Of a DNA stretch of 64,000 nt, positions 59,324 through 64,000 are shown in pieces. How positions within the stretch are numbered: position 1 is the stretch's first letter; every line of letters starts with the position of its first letter. The position numbers and the translations under genes were made by a program. The notes beneath the pieces were generated by a model, which searched no databases, was not told the DNA's origin, and saw only the letters and a list, made by a program, of their open reading frames with translations. Origin of the DNA: Faecalimonas sp. (GTDB lineage: Bacteria; Bacillota; Clostridia; Lachnospirales; Lachnospiraceae); contig JARICA010000013.1 in the NCBI GenBank assembly GCA_029264305.1, forward strand, positions 41,550 to 105,549, in the 5' to 3' direction.

Positions 59324-61777
59324 ATGCAAGATTATTATACAAAACAGGCAGAAGAAGTATTAAAAGCTGCTAGAGCACTGGCAAAGAAAATGGGAAACAG
59401 ATATGTAGGAACAGAACATTTGCTTGTGGCATTGAGAAAAGTATATCATGGAGTTGCTGGGCAAGTTTTAGCACAGAACGGAGTGGAGGAAAAAGATTTA
59501 CTTAAAGTTGTCAATGAACTTGTTTCTCCAGTTGGAGAAAAACAAGAAACAATGAAATTGGAGGAAAGTCCACGATTAAGTTATATTTTAGATAATAGTA
59601 AAGCACAGGCGATTAGATTACATGCAAAAAAAATCGGGACAGAGCATATGCTTTTGGCGATTTTAGAAGATGCAGAATGTGTCGGTGCGAGAATTTTAGC
59701 AACACTAAATATACAATCACAAAAGATTATACAAGATATTTTACAGGCGATTGGAGCAGAACCTGAAGAATATAAACAATTTCAAAATGGAGAAAAAACG
59801 CAGTCAAGCGTTTTAGAACAGTATAGTACAGATTTAACACAACAGGCTTTAGAAGGGAAATTGGATACAGTTATTGGGCGTGAAGAAGAAATTGCCCGAA
59901 TTATGCAGATTTTAAGTAGACGTACAAAGAATAATCCATGCCTCATTGGGGAGCCGGGAGTTGGTAAGACAGCTGTGGTAGAGGGACTTGCTTTTCGTAT
60001 TGCCAATGGACTTGTTCCAGAAGTGATGAAAAATAAGAAACTTTTAACTCTTGATTTGGCAGGAATGGTTGCTGGATCAAAATACAGAGGTGAATTTGAA
60101 GATAGAATGAAAAAACTGATTCAGGAAGTGAAAGCAGTTGGTAATGTTATTCTATTTTTAGACGAAGTACACACAATTATTGGAGCAGGTGGTGCAGAAG
60201 GGGCGATTGATGCATCTAATATGTTAAAACCGTCATTGGCGAGAGGAGAAATTCAGCTAATTGGTGCGACAACGATTACAGAATATCGTAAGCATATTGA
60301 AAAAGATGCTGCGTTAGAAAGACGTTTTCAACCAATCGATGTAGAAGAACCTACAAAAGAACAGTGCATGGAAATTTTGGAAGGAATTAAATCGAAATAC
60401 GAAGCACACTATGGAATTGTCATTGAACAAAAGGCATTAGAAGTCATTGTAGAATTATCTCAACGATACATAACAGATCGAAATCTTCCAGATAAAGCGA
60501 TTGATATTTTAGATGAAGCGTGTTCAAAAGTCAGTTTAGCTGGATTTAAAGTACCAGAACGCATTCACGAATTAGAAAAGACATTAGAAAATCTAGCGAA
60601 AGAAAAAGAAGATGCCGTTAGGAACGGACAGATGCAAGAAGCTTCTCTTTTAAATCAAGAGCAAGGGGAAGTGAAAATAAAATTAGAAAATGCAAGAAAA
60701 CATTTACAACGTACAAATAAAAAGAAGAAGATTTGTGTTACTGAAGAGGCAGTAGCAGATGTGGTTTCTGCATGGACGAAAATTCCAGTTCAAAAATTAA
60801 CGGAAAGCGAAACTTCTCGTTTACAAAAATTAGATAAAATACTTCACAAAAGAGTTGTTGGACAAGAAGAGGCTGTTACAGCAGTGACAAAAGCAGTGAA
60901 ACGTGGAAGAGTAGGCTTGAAAGACCCAAATCGGCCAATCGGTTCATTTCTCTTTTTAGGTCCGACAGGAGTAGGAAAAACAGAATTATCTAAAGCACTG
61001 GCAGAAGCATTATTTGGAAATGAGGAAGCGCTTATCCGCGTAGATATGTCTGAATATATGGAAAAGCATAGTGTTTCTAAAATGATTGGATCACCACCTG
61101 GGTATGTGGGACATGAGGACGGAGGACAATTGAGCGAAAAAGTTCGTCGAAATCCATATTCGGTTATTTTGTTTGATGAAATCGAAAAAGCGCATCCAGA
61201 TGTATTTAATATTTTACTGCAGGTACTTGATGATGGACATATTACAGATTCCCAGGGAAGAAAAGTGGATTTCAAGAATACGGTTATAATTATGACATCC
61301 AATGTAGGAGCAAAAGCGATTATAGAACCGAAAAAACTTGGATTTATTACTACCGAAGATGCAGAAGGTGATTACAAAAAAATGAAATCAAATGTAATGG
61401 ATGAAGTAAAACAACTATTTAAGCCAGAATTTTTAAATAGAATAGATGAAATTATTGTATTCCATGCATTGAATAAAGAAGAAATGAAAAAAATTGTTAC
61501 ACTTATGTGTAAAGAATTTATAGAGAGAGTACAAAAACAGTTGAATATCAAATTAGTAATTCGAGATTCGGTGAAAAAGGAAATCGTTGAAAAGGGAACA
61601 GATTTAAAATATGGTGCTAGACCATTAAGAAGGGCAATGCAAAATATTTTAGAAGATAAAATGGCAGATGCAATTTTGAATGGAGAAATTGGATCAGGTA
61701 AGCAAGTAGAAGCGGGGATGTCAAAAAAAGAAATAAAATTTATTGTGAAACCAGATAAAGAACTAGAAAAACAATAA
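59324..61777 (+). CDS. clpC: ClpC-type AAA+ unfoldase subunit of Clp protease
   Basis: 817 residues with the ClpC layout. A two-repeat Clp N domain (1-145) is followed by D1 with Walker A GEPGVGKTAVVEG and arginine-finger ERRFQPIDV. A middle helical region contains a UVR-like EKTLENLAKEKEDAVRNG. D2 has Walker A GPTGVGKTELSKA and Walker B VILFDEIEKAHPDV. The C-terminal D2 small domain is DLKYGARPLRRAMQNILEDK in one block. It unfolds substrates for ClpP. The partner genes ctsR, mcsA and mcsB of the Bacillus operon are absent, and a GntR gene takes their place. Confidence 0.95.
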   Translation: MQDYYTKQAEEVLKAARALAKKMGNRYVGTEHLLVALRKVYHGVAGQVLAQNGVEEKDLLKVVNELVSPVGEKQETMKLEESPRLSYILDNSKAQAIRLHAKKIGTEHMLLAILEDAECVGARILATLNIQSQKIIQDILQAIGAEPEEYKQFQNGEKTQSSVLEQYSTDLTQQALEGKLDTVIGREEEIARIMQILSRRTKNNPCLIGEPGVGKTAVVEGLAFRIANGLVPEVMKNKKLLTLDLAGMVAGSKYRGEFEDRMKKLIQEVKAVGNVILFLDEVHTIIGAGGAEGAIDASNMLKPSLARGEIQLIGATTITEYRKHIEKDAALERRFQPIDVEEPTKEQCMEILEGIKSKYEAHYGIVIEQKALEVIVELSQRYITDRNLPDKAIDILDEACSKVSLAGFKVPERIHELEKTLENLAKEKEDAVRNGQMQEASLLNQEQGEVKIKLENARKHLQRTNKKKKICVTEEAVADVVSAWTKIPVQKLTESETSRLQKLDKILHKRVVGQEEAVTAVTKAVKRGRVGLKDPNRPIGSFLFLGPTGVGKTELSKALAEALFGNEEALIRVDMSEYMEKHSVSKMIGSPPGYVGHEDGGQLSEKVRRNPYSVILFDEIEKAHPDVFNILLQVLDDGHITDSQGRKVDFKNTVIIMTSNVGAKAIIEPKKLGFITTEDAEGDYKKMKSNVMDEVKQLFKPEFLNRIDEIIVFHALNKEEMKKIVTLMCKEFIERVQKQLNIKLVIRDSVKKEIVEKGTDLKYGARPLRRAMQNILEDKMADAILNGEIGSGKQVEAGMSKKEIKFIVKPDKELEKQ

Positions 61778-61830
61778 AAGTTATTATATAATGAAGAAAC
61801 AACAAAAGAATACCATAGGAGGATTTACAA

Positions 61831-62244
61831 ATGGCTGCGGTGAAAGAATTATTGCGTGTAGAAGAAGATGGAACTCTTAGTTTTGGAGATTACACATTAG
61901 ATAAGAAGACAAAGCTAGAAGGGTTTGAATTTCAAGGAGATTTATATAAGGTGAAAACATTTGCAGAAATCACAAAGTTAGAGAGAAATGGAATGTTTTT
62001 ATATGAATCTGTGCCGGGAACAGCTGTAGAACATTTAAAAGTAACTGAAGACACAGTGTCTTTTGAGGTTTCAGGGAAACAAGACGTTCAGTTTACTTTA
62101 GAATTAGAAGCGGATACAGAATATACGGTGTATATGAATGATACAAATGTTGGAAGGATGACAACAAATTTAAGTGGGAAATTAAGCATTAGTACAGAAC
62201 TCACTGAAAATGCACCAGTAGAAATTAAAGTAGTAAGAGTATAG
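61831..62244 (+). CDS. Conserved-looking hypothetical beta-rich protein
   Basis: 137 residues with SD AGGAGG. The sequence is beta-rich: DGTLSFGDYTLDKKTKLEGF in one block, YKVKTFAEITKLERNGMFLYE, and a C-terminal jelly-roll-like end (ADTEYTVYMNDTNVGRMTTN). No signal peptide, membrane segment or catalytic motif is seen. Similar short proteins sit beside clpC/radA in related genomes and are sometimes called endosialidase-like, but I would not use that name. It lies between clpC and radA. Confidence 0.65.
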   Translation: MAAVKELLRVEEDGTLSFGDYTLDKKTKLEGFEFQGDLYKVKTFAEITKLERNGMFLYESVPGTAVEHLKVTEDTVSFEVSGKQDVQFTLELEADTEYTVYMNDTNVGRMTTNLSGKLSISTELTENAPVEIKVVRV

Positions 62245-62258
62245 TAAGAGTGTATAAG

Positions 62259-62292
62259 GAAGAGCTGCAAGACGGTTTGTAGCTCTTCTTTC
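62259..62292 (+). terminator. Terminator before radA
   Basis: GAAGAGCTGCAA (62259-62270) pairs with TTGTAGCTCTTC (62277-62288) with one G-U pair, followed by TTTCTT. It could reduce read-through from clpC into radA. Confidence 0.7.
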
Positions 62293-62312
62293 TTATAATG
62301 AAAGGAATAAAT

Positions 62313-63665
62313 ATGGCCAAAGGAAAGAAAAGTGTATTCTTCTGTCAAAATTGTGGGCATGAAGAAAAAAAATGGCTTGGACAATGCCCAATGTGTAAGG
62401 AATGGAATACATTTGTAGAAGAAACTGTTTCAGAAGGAGTACGTTTTTCTAAAGCAGTTAGTCATGCGGAAGTAGTTACATTATCTAGCGTGAAAACAGA
62501 TTCTGAAGAGCGTACGAAAACAGGAATAGAAGAATTAGATAGAGTGCTTGGTGGAGGAATCGTACAAGGATCACTCATTTTGGTTGGAGGGGATCCTGGA
62601 ATTGGAAAATCGACACTTCTCTTACAAGTCTGCCAAAAACTTTCACAAAAAAGGCATCAAGTTCTTTATATTTCTGGAGAAGAGTCACTTAAGCAGATTA
62701 AATTGCGAGCAATGCGAATGGGAGAATTTACAGATGAATTAACTCTTTTTTGTGAGACAAATTTAAATACAATACGCGGAGTGATCGAAAAACGAAAACC
62801 AGAGATGGTTATTATTGATTCTATACAGACAATGTATAATGAAGATGTTACATCAGCGCCGGGGAGTGTTTCTCAGGTGAGAGAATCTACAAATGTGTTA
62901 ATGCAATTAGCGAAAGGGTTAAATATTTCTATTTTTATTGTAGGGCATGTAACGAAAGAAGGAACAGTGGCTGGTCCACGAGTGTTAGAACATATGGTAG
63001 ATACAGTTTTGTATTTTGAAGGGGATCGACATGCATCATATCGCATTTTGCGTGGAGTGAAAAATCGTTTTGGCTCTACAAATGAAATTGGTGTTTTTGA
63101 AATGAGGCAGACGGGGTTAGAAGAAGTAAAAAATCCATCTGAATTTATGCTAAATGGAAAACCGGAAGGAGCATCTGGTTCGGTCGTTGCTTGTTCTATG
63201 GAAGGAACAAGACCTATTCTTTTGGAAATTCAAGCACTTGTTTGTCAAAGTGGATTTGGAATGCCAAGAAGAACAGCAGCAGGAACAGATTACAATCGAG
63301 TGAATTTATTAATGGCAGTTCTAGAGAAGAGAATGGGGCTACCACTATTTAATTATGATGCGTATGTAAATATAGCTGGTGGAATAAAAATGAATGAGCC
63401 AGCGATTGATTTGGGCATTATATTAGCAATTGTTTCAAGTTATAAAAACAAACCGATTGGTGATCAGGTAATCGCTTTTGGAGAAGTTGGATTAAGTGGG
63501 GAGGTTCGTGCAGTTAGTATGCCAGAACAACGAGTATCAGAAGCAAAAAAACTTGGATTCCAGACGTGTATTTTGCCAGCAGTATCTGTAGAAGCAGTAA
63601 AAAATATAAAAGGGATAGAAATTGTAGGTGTCAAAAGTATAAACGAGGCAGTACAATTCATTTAG
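62313..63665 (+). CDS. radA: DNA repair protein RadA
   Basis: 450 residues from the ATG at 62313. The SD AAAGGA at 62301 excludes the in-frame ATG at 62298. Domains: N-terminal zinc finger (CQNCG and CPMC); RecA-like ATPase with Walker A GGDPGIGKSTLLLQV, Walker B MVIIDSIQT and the RadA-specific KNRFG; and a C-terminal Lon-like domain (GGIKMNEPAIDLGIILAIVS in one block, AFGEVGLSGEVRAV). It promotes branch migration in recombination. The clpC-radA neighbourhood is conserved with Bacillus. Confidence 0.95.
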   Translation: MAKGKKSVFFCQNCGHEEKKWLGQCPMCKEWNTFVEETVSEGVRFSKAVSHAEVVTLSSVKTDSEERTKTGIEELDRVLGGGIVQGSLILVGGDPGIGKSTLLLQVCQKLSQKRHQVLYISGEESLKQIKLRAMRMGEFTDELTLFCETNLNTIRGVIEKRKPEMVIIDSIQTMYNEDVTSAPGSVSQVRESTNVLMQLAKGLNISIFIVGHVTKEGTVAGPRVLEHMVDTVLYFEGDRHASYRILRGVKNRFGSTNEIGVFEMRQTGLEEVKNPSEFMLNGKPEGASGSVVACSMEGTRPILLEIQALVCQSGFGMPRRTAAGTDYNRVNLLMAVLEKRMGLPLFNYDAYVNIAGGIKMNEPAIDLGIILAIVSSYKNKPIGDQVIAFGEVGLSGEVRAVSMPEQRVSEAKKLGFQTCILPAVSVEAVKNIKGIEIVGVKSINEAVQFI

Positions 63666-63697
63666 TAAAGCAAATAAAAATTATGATAAGGTAAGAG

Positions 63698-63738
63698 AGC
63701 ATCCATAGCCCGTTTCATTAGGGAAATAGATGCTTTTT
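63698..63738 (+). terminator. Terminator of radA
   Basis: AGCATC (63698-63703) pairs with GATGCT (63729-63734), with partial inner pairing (AGCCC/AGGG), followed by TTTTTT. Confidence 0.75.
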
Positions 63739-63790
63739 TGCTCTATATTATAGAAGAAAAGAAAAAAAGTAAAAAAAATGAAAAAAGATG

Positions 63791-63819
63791 TTGACATATG
63801 TAGAATAGAATGATATTAT
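63791..63819 (+). promoter_or_regulatory. Strong promoter P1 of the putative rRNA operon
   Basis: TTGACA (63791-63796), 17-nt spacer, TATTAT (63814-63819). Confidence 0.75.
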
Positions 63820-63883
63820 AGACAAGCACTCGAGAGATGAGCCAACAAGTCAAAAACAAATTTCAAAAAAATGAAAAAAGTTG

Positions 63884-63912
63884 TTGACAAAGAGAAAAAG
63901 ATATGATATTAT
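63884..63912 (+). promoter_or_regulatory. Strong promoter P2 of the putative rRNA operon
   Basis: TTGACA (63884-63889), 17-nt spacer, TATTAT (63907-63912), 93 bp after P1 with the same hexamers and the same spacer length. Tandem identical strong promoters are typical of rrn operons. Confidence 0.75.
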
Positions 63913-64000
63913 AATATGGCTGTCGCAAGAGAGCGAACAAGAAACAGAACATTGATAATTAAACAATAGACAACAAACCTGAAAATTTCTAAGAGAAATA

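Larger units (their letters stand above)
63666..64000 (+). other. rRNA operon promoter and leader region (partial)
   Basis: After the radA terminator there is no gene. Two strong promoters and a short AT-rich leader (from about 63918, including ACATTGATAATTAAACAATA) resemble the region ahead of clostridial 16S rRNA. The 16S gene itself would begin beyond the window. Confidence 0.6.

Noticed and set aside
1..64000. CRISPR arrays, tRNAs, prophage or insertion sequences
   Set aside because: No regularly spaced repeats, cloverleaf sequences, integrase/transposase genes or phage structural genes were found on reading either strand.

Overview
The window is AT-rich (roughly one third G+C by eye) chromosomal DNA of an anaerobic, probably spore-forming Firmicute. 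Gene content fits the Lachnospiraceae or a close clostridial relative: Ni-CO dehydrogenase, an alpha/beta small acid-soluble spore protein, AddAB, a PyrK/PyrD type 1B pair, PadR/DUF1700/DUF4097/PspC modules, strong AGGAGG ribosome binding sites and TTGACA/TATAAT promoters. I cannot name the genus from sequence alone. I see no CRISPR array, tRNA, prophage or insertion sequence. The right edge runs into what looks like the promoter and leader of an rRNA operon.

Layout. 1-3.6 kb: N-terminal part of a CO dehydrogenase (cooS) behind an Rrf2 regulator on the minus strand. Divergent from it are a NifX-like protein with a His/Cys tail, a GT4 glycosyltransferase and a PHP phosphoesterase. 3.6-3.9 kb: a gene-poor stretch with a possible small RNA. 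3.9-10.3 kb: free methionine-R-sulfoxide reductase, endonuclease III, a cytoplasmic parvulin, DUF3783, an F420-ligase-like protein, glyA and a stand-alone NuoE-like protein. 10.3-15.6 kb: a MATE exporter and the shikimate genes (aroE divergent from aroD-aroB-aroF). 15.7-24.2 kb: a metallo-beta-lactamase-fold protein, a two-component system with ung, a Zn/Cd-type P-ATPase with its ArsR regulator, a TPR lipoprotein and hflX. 24.2-31.7 kb: mnmM-like methyltransferase, addB and addA. 31.8-33.9 kb: a PadR-DUF1700-DUF4097-PspC envelope-stress type operon under a 12-bp-arm palindrome. 34-40.1 kb: spore protein, WecB/TagA-like protein, PucR-type regulator, ftsE-ftsX, an EnvC-like M23 hydrolase activator and an S41 protease.

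40.2-51 kb: UMP biosynthesis (pyrC-pyrF-pyrK-pyrD, then pyrE) interrupted by a 1679-residue secreted, wall-anchored family 2 glycoside hydrolase and a decaying small-gene locus. 51-54 kb: small membrane proteins, VanZ and an M29-like aminopeptidase. 54.1-57.7 kb: purE-purM-purN-purD. 57.7-58.8 kb: a PadR-membrane protein pair on the minus strand. 58.9-63.7 kb: a YtrA-type GntR regulator directly upstream of clpC, a small conserved protein and radA. Then come tandem promoters like those of rRNA operons.

Most of the window is housekeeping biosynthesis (aromatic amino acids, pyrimidines, purines, one-carbon units), DNA repair (nth, ung, addAB, radA) and envelope/division functions. The parts that deserve a second look are the CODH/Rrf2/NifX-like locus, the candidate small RNA at 3.7 kb, the decayed locus at 49.7 kb, the GntR-clpC arrangement, a family of related terminator hairpins, and several well-formed operators that predict regulator targets.
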